From assembly GCA_023846275.1 (NCBI GenBank), contig JAIUJO010000090.1, positions 635,102-699,101 on the forward strand: a DNA stretch of 64,000 nucleotides, given 5' to 3'. Shown piece after piece: positions 51,701-64,000 of this stretch (positions within the stretch are counted from its first letter, which is position 1; every line of letters begins with the position of its first letter). A program made the translations under genes and the position numbers. The notes under the pieces were generated by a model that ran no database searches, was not told the origin of the DNA, and worked only from the letters and a program-made list of their open reading frames with translations. Origin of the DNA: Vanilla planifolia (lineage: Eukaryota > Streptophyta > Magnoliopsida > Asparagales > Orchidaceae).

Positions 51701-54700
51701 ATAAATTTTTATTAATTATGTATATTAACTTTGGTAATTTAGAGAACGTATACGTATGGTCTCGTAGAGATCAAATAACTATCATTGGACTCATTTTAAG
51801 AAGTTTTATCAAAATAAATCTTGATATTTAGTTTTTTCAAATATTTTGTCTTCTAAGCTTTTTCCATGTTTTATGAGAAATTTTTATTAGAAGAAGATTT
51901 GATAATGAAGGATGTTGTGGTTGATCTCTTTAAAATATTAGAATGAAAATTTTATGTATAATTTATTTCAAATCTTTAGAGATTTTGTTTTAATTTTTTC
52001 ACATTACCATGAAAGCCTATTTCCCCTTTAAGGTGGCTTTTAAATCTTTTTTATTTTGTTACATTACATTGATTCAATTTATCTTATTTATGGCTTAATA
52101 TAAATTTACTTGATATTGAAATAAAACTTTATACTTATTTTTTTAATTTGCTTGATATGCCCTTATGATGTTTGTCCTATTACATATTCATTGTTAGATT
52201 TGTAAGTATTGTATTCTTTTTATTTTCACATGTTTTATGAGATATTTTAAAATGTAGATAATTTGATTGACATTGACGTTCCAATCGATCTCTTTAGTAT
52301 ATTGGGATGTAACTTTCCAATTCAATTTATGTAATCTTTTGAAAATTTTCACTTTAATTTTGTTATATTACTACTTAAATCTAAATATCCTCTCGTGTAA
52401 CCTTTACATCACATTTGTTTAATTCAACTACATAATATTTCTCAACTAAACTTGAATTTATATTTGTTCAATGTTATAATATTAATTTGTTACTTTTTTT
52501 CAATTTACTTTTATTGGTGCATAGTCTTCCAAATGAGGTGTGATTTAGATGGAACAGAATTCATTCGACTTTTCTTAATCAGATCTATCTAATAGAATAT
52601 CCAAAATTATAATTTCAGATATTGTACTTTTTTAGGTTTTAGTGTGATTTACAAGTAATTTCAAAACATTCTTAAATTATTTATTGAGGTTGTTACACTC
52701 AATCTCATTATTATCCTTAAACTCTAATTTCTCTAACAAGTTATACTGTTTCATCAAATGTTCTATTCTTATTTTGTTATACTAGCATTTAACTCAATAC
52801 TTCCTCTAGTGTGGCATTCATATTATTTTTAAAAAGTTATTTAGTATTACATCAATTTGTCTTATTTTTGTTTTAGTATTTGTTGGTTTATAACTAAAAT
52901 AATATTTCTTATCAATTATGAATATTGATATCATTTATTTATGTCTATTCAAAAGGATGATTGATTATGTAGTGTCATGAAATGCAACTTTCTTATGAAA
53001 TTTATTTAAGTTTTTTTCAAAGTTTTTTGTTTCATTTGGTTGTATTATTATAAAACTTTAATTTTCATATCATTTGACGATTAGATATCTTTTGTTCTTA
53101 TTATATGCTTTACTTTATCACATTTCATCATTAATATGTATTATTACATATTGAAATAATAATTTATTATAATTTATACTTATTTTGATTATTAATAAGT
53201 AGAAATTCCAAACGAGGACAGAAAGAGTGAAAACATCATTGGACTCATCTTAATATTCTCGAGCAAATAAAATATTCATACTTTTATTTTTAGATATTTT
53301 ATTTTCATGGGTTTTAACATATGTTACAAGACATTTTCGTTCATATAACACTTGATGGTTGAGGATGTTACCTATAATATCCTTAGTATCTTAAATGAAA
53401 ATTTAATAAATAATGTATCTCAATTTTTTAAATTTTTTTCTTTTCATTTGGATTTAACATATTTTATTGTCATATTTTTCTAATTAGTTGGAATCATACA
53501 TGTTTTAGTTATCAACGACATTTTTTTAGCAGCTTGTGTTACTATGTTTCTTTGAATCTTCTATTGTTTGACATAAATCAGTAGTTTTATTTGGTTATAT
53601 CACATTACTTTAGTTTTTCATATTTTAGTTTTAATATTTATTTCTTAACAATTAAAATAATAATTTAACATTATATTTGTTAACTTCGGATATTCACAGA
53701 AACTCCAAATGTTTATCAATCAAAAAGAAACAAATGTCATTAGATTCATCTTAGAAAGCTCTATCAAATAAAATATTTTTTTAAGAGATATTAAGATGAT
53801 ACCTAATAAGATGATCACGGATGATATAATCAATCATGTTGGTATCTTACAATAAAATTTTCTTACATACTTTATCTCATTTTTCAAATGTTTGATTTGA
53901 TTTTTTTATATGAGAATGAAACCTTAATTTTCATCTCACATAACCCTTACATCACTTTGATTTGTTTATATTACATTTCTTATGCTTAATTTGTTATATT
54001 TTTAATATATTTAATTTTATATTAACATAATAATTTATTTTTATTTATGGTTATTTAATTTTATAAATAGTACTACTTCTAATAGTGGTTTCATTGAGTA
54101 AAATAAACAATGTTTGGCTGATCTCAATGAGCATTATCCATTTAAATATTCTGATTTATATCTTTAGATATTTTGTTATCAATGGTTTTTACATGGTTTA
54201 TATGACATTCTCATGTATAAATAATTTCATAATGAAAGATGCTACCCTCAATCTCCTTAGTATAAACAAATATAACTTTCTCACATAATTTATGTAATTT
54301 CTTAAAATTTTTCACTCTTATTGTGTTGTATTACAATAAGAGTCTAATTCCCCACTTTTGTGACCATTACACAACTTTATTTGATTATATTATATCACTT
54401 CAATTTATCATATTAAAGATATATTGTATATTTTGTTAATATTAAAAAATAATTTTTAACTATTTCTTCTTATTTAATAAGGAGTAATCCAAAAGAAATA
54501 AGCATTATTGGACTTATCTTCACAAGCTCATTTTAAAAAATTAATTAATTTTAACATTTTTTTATTATTTTATGTGTAAGAGTTTTTATATGTTTTATTA
54601 GATATTTTAATTCATATCAAACAAGGCTATTCAAGATGTTGTAATTGATTGCCGAGATAAGTTGTAATATGACTGACCCATATAAGTTTTCTTATTTCTT

Positions 54701-56776
54701 AAAATATTTTGCTCTTATTTGGTTGTCAATATTTCAAGAAAAATCTTCTATCCTATGACAATTACATCTCTTTTATTTTAACAATTTTTATTGGATAAAA
54801 TTTTCTCAAATTAGTTTTAGTAAATATTATTTTAATATTAATATAATTTTTTATTATTTTCTCTACTTGTTTAGTTTGGTACAAAAATAGTAATTCTGAA
54901 CATTGTTCAATTGAGAAAAAAAATTTTGTTAGAATTGTCTCATCAAGGTCTATCCAAATAAATATTTATTTAAATATTTTATTTTTTTGGCATGATTTAT
55001 CAGTCATTTGATAGTATGCTTGATCACCTTATTGTCATAGAATGTGACTTTCCAATAAAATTTTTCCTATTTCTTCATATTGTTTTCTTTGATTTGACAA
55101 TTATATTTTCTAACTCTAAATCTCTCCCTATGTCACATTTATATTACCTTGATTTTATATTATTACACTTCTTAAATTTAACCCATTCAATCCTAAAATA
55201 AACTTACTTATTTTTAAATATTAATTTGTTATTTTTTTTGGCTTATTTAAATTATTTTTTAGTATTATTTCATGCAAGGTTTGATCATGAGAAAACAATA
55301 GCCATTGAACATATGTCATCAATCTTACTTTTTAAGAGTTTTTAATTAAAAGTCATGTGCACTTCCTTATGTTACAATTGAAGATTACACTTAGTCTTCT
55401 TAGTATCTTGAAATACAACACTCTTGTACAATTTATCCCATAATCTTAAAAGTTTTTCTTTCATTTGGTCATTTTAATATGAAGCCTTAATTTTCCTCTC
55501 TTATGGCATTTGCATTGCTTTGATTTACCAAGATTAAAATCCTTCAATTTGTCTTGTTTTAATTTTGAAATAGATTTATTGAATTGTTAAGTTATAAACC
55601 ATTATTATTTATCTCTAACTAATTTTCTTTTTTTGTAGTAATTCAAAATAAGTTTCAATCAAGACAAAGTAGGCTTTAATGGACTCCTTTCCACAAGCTC
55701 AATTCAATTACATATTTATTTTTAACTTCTCAAATATTTTATTTTTTATGGTTTCGATCATGCATTATGAGATATTTCAATTCTTACTATGTTTAACCAT
55801 CATGGTTGTTCAACTCAATCTTCTAAGTATCTCGAAATATAATTTTTCCCTATACTTTATATCATTTATTTTGAAATGTTTGCTTTGATATGGTAATATT
55901 ACAATGTAACTCAAATTCAATCCTCATTTTATTGAAGAATTGCATTGATTTTGTTAAGCTACATTACTTTTGTTTGTCTTTTTTTAGCCTTATTATTAAA
56001 TAACAAAATTTAAAAATAAGCATTTATTATTATTTATGCTTATATTAGTAGTTCATAATAATTCCAAATGGGATCTAATCGAGAAAGTAGAAGTGTTGCT
56101 AGAGTTATCATGACAAGCTCTATCTAATTACCTATTCATTTTTATATTTATATTTTTTAAAATATTCAGTTATCTTTTGCTTTGTCAAGCATTATATTAC
56201 ATTTTAATTCAAGAAAAAAGTAAATATTGATTAATGTATAATAAATCCTATGTATCATGGAAAGTAGCTAAACATTACAATGCACATAATCTATTGAAAA
56301 TTTTCACGTTAGTTGGCCCCAACTTATTAAATTTTACTAATAATATATAGTTATTGAAAATTTTCACTTTAGCTAACCATTACTATTTGACCTTTTCATC
56401 TCTTTGAATTTGTGTATTACATTACTTTAGTTTGTCTTATCTAATTGGTACTATATATTTCTTTATAAAAAAATAATAAATTTATATTTCTTTCTACAAG
56501 TTTAAATATTTAATTTTCTAGTGTTTTTCAATCAATTCATAAGATGCTTTAATTTTTTGTTAAAGTGATGCTTATGGTCATTGTACCCAATCTCCTTGGT
56601 ATATTAGAGTGCAACATTCTCATGCAATTAATCTAATTCATTTAAAAATTTATCATTGATTTGGTTATATTGCTATGTAAGTCATAATATCTGTTCTTAT
56701 GAACTTAACAAAGTTGTGCTTTTGTTATAATAAATTACTTGAATGATTCCTATTTCAACTTAATATAAATACAAAC

Positions 56777-56807
<31 letters not shown>

Positions 56808-58590
56808 CTTAATATTATGACAATATTTTATTTTTATATATGCTTTTTTAGTTATGCACTCTATAGTAATTCCAAATGAGATGTAATCGAGTAGAAACAA
56901 AAGTAGTTTCACTCAGTATGAAGAGTTCTAGGTCATTAAAAATTAATTTATATATTTTGAAATATTTTATTTTAATGGATTTTAGTTTTCTTTATGAGCC
57001 TTTGTAATTTATTCTTTACTTAATGATCAAGAATATTATACTCAATCTCCGTAGTATGTTTGAATGTAACACTTCCTAATAACTTATCTGATTTGTTCAA
57101 ATTTTTTTATTTACGAAGTTGTACAACATTGAAAATTTAATTCTCTTATAAGGGACATTTACATAATTTAACTTAGTTATATTTTATTATTTATTTAATC
57201 ACATTTTAGCTTTACTACATATTTATTGAATTTTAAAATAAATGTATATTATATTTTATGGTTATTCAATGAGGTAGTTTATAAAATTTACAACAGTTTT
57301 CCAATTTAGAAAAAACAAAAGTCCTTAGAATCACATTGATAACTTTTATTCAATTAATGATTAATTTTAAAATCATTGAATAATTTATTTTTTAAGGTTT
57401 TAAAATCCTTTATAACAAAATTAACATCGTAAAAAATTTCATAGCTGGGAATGTTACACTTTATCTCCATAATATCTTGGAGGTTAGCTTTCTCATGCAA
57501 ATTATGCCATTTCTTCAATTTTTTTTATGTGGTTATATTACTATGAAACTCTAATATTAATCTTATGTGATGCTTTCATTTCTATGATTTACACATGTTA
57601 TATAGATTTTGTTATCTCATTTTAGATTTCATATATAATTGCTGACTATTAAAATAAAAATTTATTACTATTTATTGTTATTTTCATTTGTAATTCATAA
57701 TAATTCTAAATGATGTTTGATCAATAAAAAAAATTATCATTTGAATTATCTTGTCCTATTATATTTAATTAAATTTTCATTTTTATATAATTTTTATACT
57801 ATTTTAAATTTTTAGATGTTTTTCATGCTCTATATATGATTATAAGTTTTACCTTATTTATCAATCTAAGATTTGCACTTAATCTCCTTAGTATAATAGA
57901 ATGATATTTTCCACACGATATAACTCCATAGTTTTTCATTTCCACTCTTGTGATCTTTTTATCTCTTTTATTAGTTTATATTACATTGTTTCCCTTTATC
58001 TCAATTTAGTGGTAATATATATTACTTGATTATAAAATAATAAATTAATATTTTTATTTTTATTTACAATGGTAATTCATAATAATTTCAATCATTGTCA
58101 AATTAAGACAAAGAAAAGGTTATTAGACTCATCTCTACTATCTCTAATGTTTTAAATATTTATATTTTTGGATATTATATTTTATGTTATTTTCACTTTT
58201 TATAAGCCATCTTAATTTGTACTTGATTTGATGATCAAGGATGTCACACTTGGTCTTATTAATATATTAGAATGTAACTAACCCTCAAAATATATCTTAT
58301 TTGTTAAATAATTTGATTTTGATTATGTTATATTACAATATAATTAAAAATCTCATTCTTTCTGTCATTTACATTAATTTTATTTTTTATATTAATTTGG
58401 TTATTTTTATGATACCTTTATAGTACTTCCAAAAGATGATCGATATAGATGAGACAAATGTCAGTAGACTCATATTACTGAGTTTAAACAAGTTAATTAT
58501 TTTTAATATTTTGTAAATATTTTATTTTTTTATAGAGTTCGCTTTCTCCATGAGACATTTGTCTTATAATTCATTTTTATTATATTTGGT
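42760..58590 (+). repeat. ~400 bp AT-rich satellite, main plus-orientation array
   Basis: About 15.8 kb of head-to-tail, strongly diverged units. The marker agactcatcttgatgagctc recurs in degraded form at about 45220, 45640, 46050, 46470, 46865, 47240, 47615, 47990, 50165, 50560, 50980, 51370, 51790, 53745, 54115, 54510, 54935, 55680, 56100, 57330, 57745, 58125 and 58465, usually 375-420 bp apart. Each unit also carries a gatgttacacttgatctc-like word, a ttggaatgcaact-like word, ttatctcatttcttcaaa, ttgatttggttatatta, and a gtgacc-ttacatcac block. Divergence between units is high, so the array is old. No open frame of more than about 90 codons occurs and none resembles a protein. Confidence 0.88.
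56777..56803. repeat. (AT)n microsatellite
   Basis: An uninterrupted run of about 13 AT dinucleotides inside one satellite unit. A similar run occurs at 63522-63548 in the inverted block. Confidence 0.95.
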
Positions 58591-61500
58591 TCAAATCAAT
58601 ATGTCTCATAAAACATGTTACAAATACTAGACAATAAAATATTTAAAAATATAAAAATAATTATCTAATAATATAGACCTCATTAATATAAGTCCAATCA
58701 TGTTTGTTTCACTCCTTTAAACCCATTTTGAATAACTAGAAATTGCTAAAGTAAATAATGATGGATAATAGTAAAAATATTATTTTAATATAAAAAATTT
58801 TATTTTTCAACAAAAATATGATAAGTTGAAGCAAAGTGTATAACCAATTCTATGTCAACTAAAGGCCACATGACAAAAGGTTTTGAGTTGCATAGTTATA
58901 TAATGAAATCAATGTGAAAAAGTTTTAAAAATAATAATAAAATTATAGGGAAAAGTTTTGTTATATGTGTTCAAGAAAAATGAGTGCATATTCTTAATCA
59001 TCAAATCGTGTGAAAAATAAAAATTTCTTGTAAAATATGCTAAATGCATTTAAAATAAAACATTTGAAAATATTAAAAAATATATTTAATTTGATAAAGG
59101 TTATTAAAATGAGTACCACTAAGTTTATTAAATCTTAATTAACCTATATTGTAAAAATTATGAATCAAAGTAATCTAAATGTCATGTGAAAGAAGAATTT
59201 GAGTTTCATGATGATATATCCATATCAAAGCAAAAGATTTGAAGAAATCAAATAAATGTTTGGGAAAGTTACATTCCAAGATACTTAGAGGATAGATTAT
59301 AATATCTTCAATCATCAAATCAAGCTCAAATTAAAATACTATTTAAAGCATTGCAAGACCCTAAAAAATAAAATATTAAAAATATAAAAATAAGTGTTTA
59401 ATTGGATAAAACTCATCGAGATGAATACAATGATGTCTATTTTCTTTCATAAGATCTCGTTGCAAATTTTTGTTAAATAAAAACTTAAATAAAAATTAAA
59501 ATTAATGTAATATAATTTTAATATCACTCAGATATATATTTGTGATTAAGTAAACAAATTGTAGTTGTATTATATAGCCAAATCAAAGCAATGTAAATGT
59601 CTCACAGAATGAGAATTAGAATTGAAAATCCTTGAAAATTAAATAGTAACAGTAATATTTGTTTCATCTCGACTAAACCTCATGATGAATTTTAGCTAAT
59701 TACAAAATTATGAAAGGATAAACAATAATAAGACATTTTATTAATACAAAGAAAATTTATATTTTAGTCAGTATCTAATAATTTGAAGAAATATTATAGA
59801 AACAAATCTATGTGATGTAGAGGTCACATGATAGTGGATTTTGAGTCGCATAGTAATATTAGCAAATCAAATAAAAGCATTATGAGACAATAAATAGTGG
59901 ACGAAACTAGTACTCTAATATATTGAGAAATGAAGTGCAGCATTCCTAATAATCAAATTAGGTACGAATTAAAATGTTTGATAAAGCATGCTTGAACTGA
60001 AGAAAATCAAATGTATAAAAATATGGAAAAAAATTTCAATTACATAAAGCCTATTGAGATTTGCCTAATAATGTTTATTTGGTCTACATTAGATCGCATT
60101 TGAAATTACTATGAATTACAAAAACAATAAACAAAAAAAATAACAAATTATTATTATAATATCAACTTGATAAGAATTCTAGCCTAAATAAGATAAATTG
60201 ATGAAACACATTATAACTAAATGAAAGTAACGTAATGGGCAAAAGTGTTAAGAATTATAGTTTCTAAGTAATACAAGAAAATCAAAGAGAAAATTTGAAG
60301 AAATTAAATAAATTGTATGGTAATGTAGCACTAAAAATATTAAGGTGATGGAGCATAACATCTTTGATTTCAAATCAAGCATGAATAAAAATGCTTCATA
60401 AAGTCAATGAGAACCATAAGAAAATTTTTTAAAATGTAAAAAATTTATAATTAATTAATTAGCACTCAATTAGAGGAGTCTAACTATGTTTCTTTCTTAT
60501 AAATGAGATAGCATTTGGAATTTTTGCATATTACCAAAATACATAAGTATGAATAATAATTATTTATTCCTTTTTACCTAGTGAAAATTTAACAAAACTA
60601 AAATAAATAATTAAACTAATAAAACACAACAAAATCAAAGTGATGTGTTAGTGACATTAGAAAACTCATATAATTTCATAAAACATAAACAAAATCAAAA
60701 CAAAAGATTTGAAGAAATTAGAAAATTGGTATGAGAAAGTTGCATTCTAAGACACTATGGAGATCTAGTGTGACATCTATGATCATAAAATTAGGTATAA
60801 ATAAAATTTACTATAGAAGTGTGCCAATGCTCTTAGAAAATATTTAAAATTATAAAAATGAATGTTTAATTCATCATAAAATATCGAGATGAATCTGATG
60901 ATGCTTGTTTCATATCCATTAAACATCTTTTAGATAATATATATCAATGTTAAAATGTGATAAATTATAGTAATATAATATATCAAAAAGAAACCATTAT
61001 AAATTTTACATGAGAGGAGGATTTGACAGTAAATAGAGAAGAAAATTTCATAAAACATTATTAGGGAAGTCGAAGGTAACATCCTTGATCTTCAAAAAAT
61101 GCAAAAGTTGAAATCACACATATAATATGTTAATAGTACAAAAGATAAAATATTTATAAAGTTAAAAAAGGCAATTGAGACGGATAAAGATCATCCAGAT
61201 AAGTCTAACAATATTTTTTTCACCTCAATCAGACCACATTTTATTTTACTACAAATTAAAAAATATTTAAATATAAATAAAATAAAATTTTTATTTTAAT
61301 ATTAAGAAAATTTATATTAAAGATTAAATAGAACAAATCTAAGTGCTATGCTATAGAAAACTTAAGCTAGTGTAAAGCTTATATGACTGGAGAATTTGAG
61401 ATTAATTGAATTATAAAAAAATTAAAGTAAAAGATTTCAAGAAATGACATTTATTATAGAGGAAAACTTTATTCTAAGATAATTAGAAGATTGATTGTTA

Positions 61501-64000
61501 TAGTAAAACACCTAATAAATAAAATAATTAAAATATAGAAAAAAATTTAGTTTATTAGGTTCTTCTGAAGATCAGTGTAATAATTTATATTTCATATCGA
61601 TCAAAAAAAATTTAAAATAACTCTAAATTACAAAAGATAAGCATAAATAAAAGAAAATTATTATTTTTAAATTTTGTAAACACATAGCAAAGCCAAAGTG
61701 AGATTATTTAAAGAAATGTAATATAACCAAATCATATCACTATAAATGTAACCTGTGAGCAGAATAACTATTGCATTGTAATATAAACAAACCAATGTAA
61801 AAAAATCCTATAAAAAAGATAAATTTTTTAGGAAAGTCATATTACAAGAATCAACATGTGTCCTACGGTATTTGTTTCAAATAATTTTGGCTCCTTTGGA
61901 ATTACTATGAAGTACTTGTTAATAAATGGAAAACAATGAAGGAATGCATTATTACTAAATAAATGTGGTTTAAAGGTGACACGATAGGCTATTTAGAGGT
62001 AGATATTAATATAAGAAAATTAAAAAAAATTTGATTAAATTAGATAAATCAAACAGAAACATTTAAATGTAACACACAAAGAAGTAAATCGAGTGCATCA
62101 TCCTTAACGATAAAATAATAAAAAAATCAAAATACCTTGTTAGATAAATAAAAACCAAAGGAAATAAAATGTTTAAAAATGTAAAAATAAATAATGAAGT
62201 AGAATTTATCAAGGTTGATGGTGTCCATTTTGTCTCCTTTAGACCTCATATAACACTACTATGAATTAGATAAGTAATTAAACATATATAGTAATAAAAT
62301 TTTATTTTAATATTAACAAAATGTATATTAAATTTTAATTGAAAAAAATTGATGTAATGTAATATAACCAAGTAAATGTGATGTAGATGTCCCAAAAGAG
62401 AAGAACTAAAGTTAGATTGTAATATAACAAAATAAAATATAATATGAACAAAGGAGATAATGTGTAACATCCTCAATTGTCAAGTCATGTATGAATCAAA
62501 ATTTATAATAAAAATTCAAAGCACCAAAAAGTATAATATTTAATAAATTTTAAAAAAAGTGTAGATGTTAAACCTTTTTGAGATGACTCTTATGACATTT
62601 TTATTGTGATGATTGCACCTTGACTAGAAATACTACTTATTGACGAATGTAAATAACTATAAATAGTAATAAATTTTTTTGAGATGACTCTTATGACTAC
62701 ATATTGACATAAGTTAAAGTATAAATCCATAAATTAAGGCATTTTAATTTATTAGTCTCATGTCTATTTGGGGGTCACATAAGGCATGATTCAAAAAAAC
62801 ATAATGAAATCAATGAGAAAACTTTGAAGATATAAGATAAATTGTATTGGAAATCTGTGTTCTTCTTTAGATACTATGGAGACCAAGTGTAGAATGATAA
62901 ATCATTATATTAGGTAACTATCTAAATACGTCATTAAGATTTTCAATGACCTAGAAAAAATAATTGAAATATCAAAAAAGAATATTTAATTTAATAAAGT
63001 CATCAAGATGATACCAACTACATTTAATTAATCTCAAAGTAACATTATTTGGAATTTTAATAAACTACTAAATTAATAGGTATAAACAATTATAAATAAA
63101 TATATTAATATTAAGTATATTGAAGTTAACATGAGACAAATTAAAATAATATAATATAATTAAATTAAGGTGATGTAAATAAGACACAAGAGGAAAATTA
63201 GATTTTTATAGTAATATAAATGAATTAATGATAAATATTTTAAAAAATAAGGTAAATTTTACAGAAAAGTTTCATTGCAAGGCACAAATGGCATTGAGTG
63301 TAATATTCTCATTTGTTGAATAGTGTGTGTCAAAATATTTTGAAAAGCTTGGCAAAGACCTTAGAACTTATTTTCAAAATTTTAAAAAATATTCAATTAA
63401 ATATAGTTTATTGAGATGAGTAAAAAAACCTTTGTTTTGTGTTGATAAAAAAGTTTGGGATTAATACCAATTTAAAATATGTAAGCATAAATAATAATAA
63501 ATTATTTTATTAAAAATATGAATATATATATATATATATATATATATTAATTCTAAAATGAAGCAAAATTATGTAACATAAATTATTCAAACCAAAGTGA
63601 TTTAAAGGTCATATGTTAGAGATTTAGAGTTAAATAGTAATGTAAAAAAATCAAAGTGAAATTTTTGAAGAATTATGATAAATTTTATGGGAATGTTGAA
63701 TCCCATGATTTCAAAGGAGTTGTGTGTAATGTCATTGATCATCGAATTTTATGGGAAAGTTAATTTCAAGGATATTAAAGACATGGATTGTGGCATACTT
63801 GAAAATTAAATCATGTTGGAATAAAAACCCGAGTTGAAACATGACAAAACCCTAGAAATTGAGATTTATAAAATCAAAATTAAATTTTTACATGGATGTT
63901 GCTCATCAGGCGGAGACCAATGAGGTTTGTTAAAACTAAAATGAAATACTAAGTAAATGTTTATTCAAACAAAAAAGAGAAAAATAAAGTAATGTAATAT
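58590..64000 (-). repeat. ~400 bp AT-rich satellite, inverted-orientation block 2
   Basis: The same satellite in reverse orientation. Reverse-complement markers occur at about 59410 (catcgagatgaatacaatga), 60050, 60465, 60880, 61190, 61560, 62205, 62570, 63000 and 63405, again 350-420 bp apart in most cases. The orientation switch is near 58590, where tccatgagacat on the left faces atgtctcat on the right. The array runs off the end of the window. Confidence 0.85.
63522..63548. repeat. (AT)n microsatellite
   Basis: An uninterrupted run of about 13 AT dinucleotides inside a satellite unit of the inverted block. Confidence 0.95.

Noticed and set aside
42075-55888. Scattered 60-90 codon hydrophobic ORFs in the AT-rich region
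   Set aside because: They recur at related places in diverged satellite units, are Phe/Ile/Leu/Tyr-rich by composition, and resemble no protein family.
1-64000. CRISPR array, prokaryotic operon, telomere repeat or tRNA gene
   Set aside because: No regular short repeat with unique spacers, no ribosome-binding-site and gene series, no TTTAGGG runs, and no tRNA A/B boxes with cloverleaf were seen.

Overview
This window looks like non-genic nuclear DNA from a land plant, probably one with a large, heavily methylated genome. Two things point to a plant: a complete but decayed 45S ribosomal DNA unit that follows plant 18S-5.8S-26S sequence, and L1-type LINEs ending in the RNase H domain typical of plant L1 elements. 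I could not fix the clade. The spacers around 5.8S are short (about 225 and 243 bp), which argues against Pinaceae-type rDNA unless they were deleted. I see no intact protein-coding gene.

Layout. 1-10.6 kb: AT-rich intergenic DNA with three long, imperfect CA/TG-rich arrays (1.62-2.10, 3.21-5.13 and 6.97-10.63 kb). About 10.63-40.95 kb: one and a half tandem units of dead 45S rDNA. Unit 1 has an intergenic spacer (IGS) with about 12 subrepeats of roughly 315 bp, a 5' external spacer (ETS), the first 1.1 kb of 18S, two LINE copies on the minus strand (A and B), the rest of 18S, ITS1, 5.8S, ITS2 and full-length 26S. Unit 2 follows directly: a spacer with about four subrepeats, ETS, the same first 1.1 kb of 18S, then LINE copy C broken at the same place in 18S. 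About 40.96-64 kb: a very AT-rich, strongly diverged tandem satellite with a period of about 400 bp, whose orientation flips near 42.75 kb and 58.59 kb.

How it fits together. The rDNA resembles an abandoned fragment of a nucleolar array. Many CpG sites of canonical rRNA now read TpG or CpA, as expected from long-term methylation and deamination. The LINE lies in antisense inside 18S, about 1.1 kb from its start, in both units. The three copies share non-canonical bases just left of the junction, which favours one ancient insertion into an 18S gene followed by amplification of the interrupted unit. Repeated targeting of the site is the more exciting alternative. The LINE copies keep recognisable ORF1 zinc-knuckle, endonuclease, reverse transcriptase, zf-RVT and RNase H segments, all full of stops and frameshifts. 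Short ORFs in the window are by-products of repeat composition or decayed RNA/LINE sequence.
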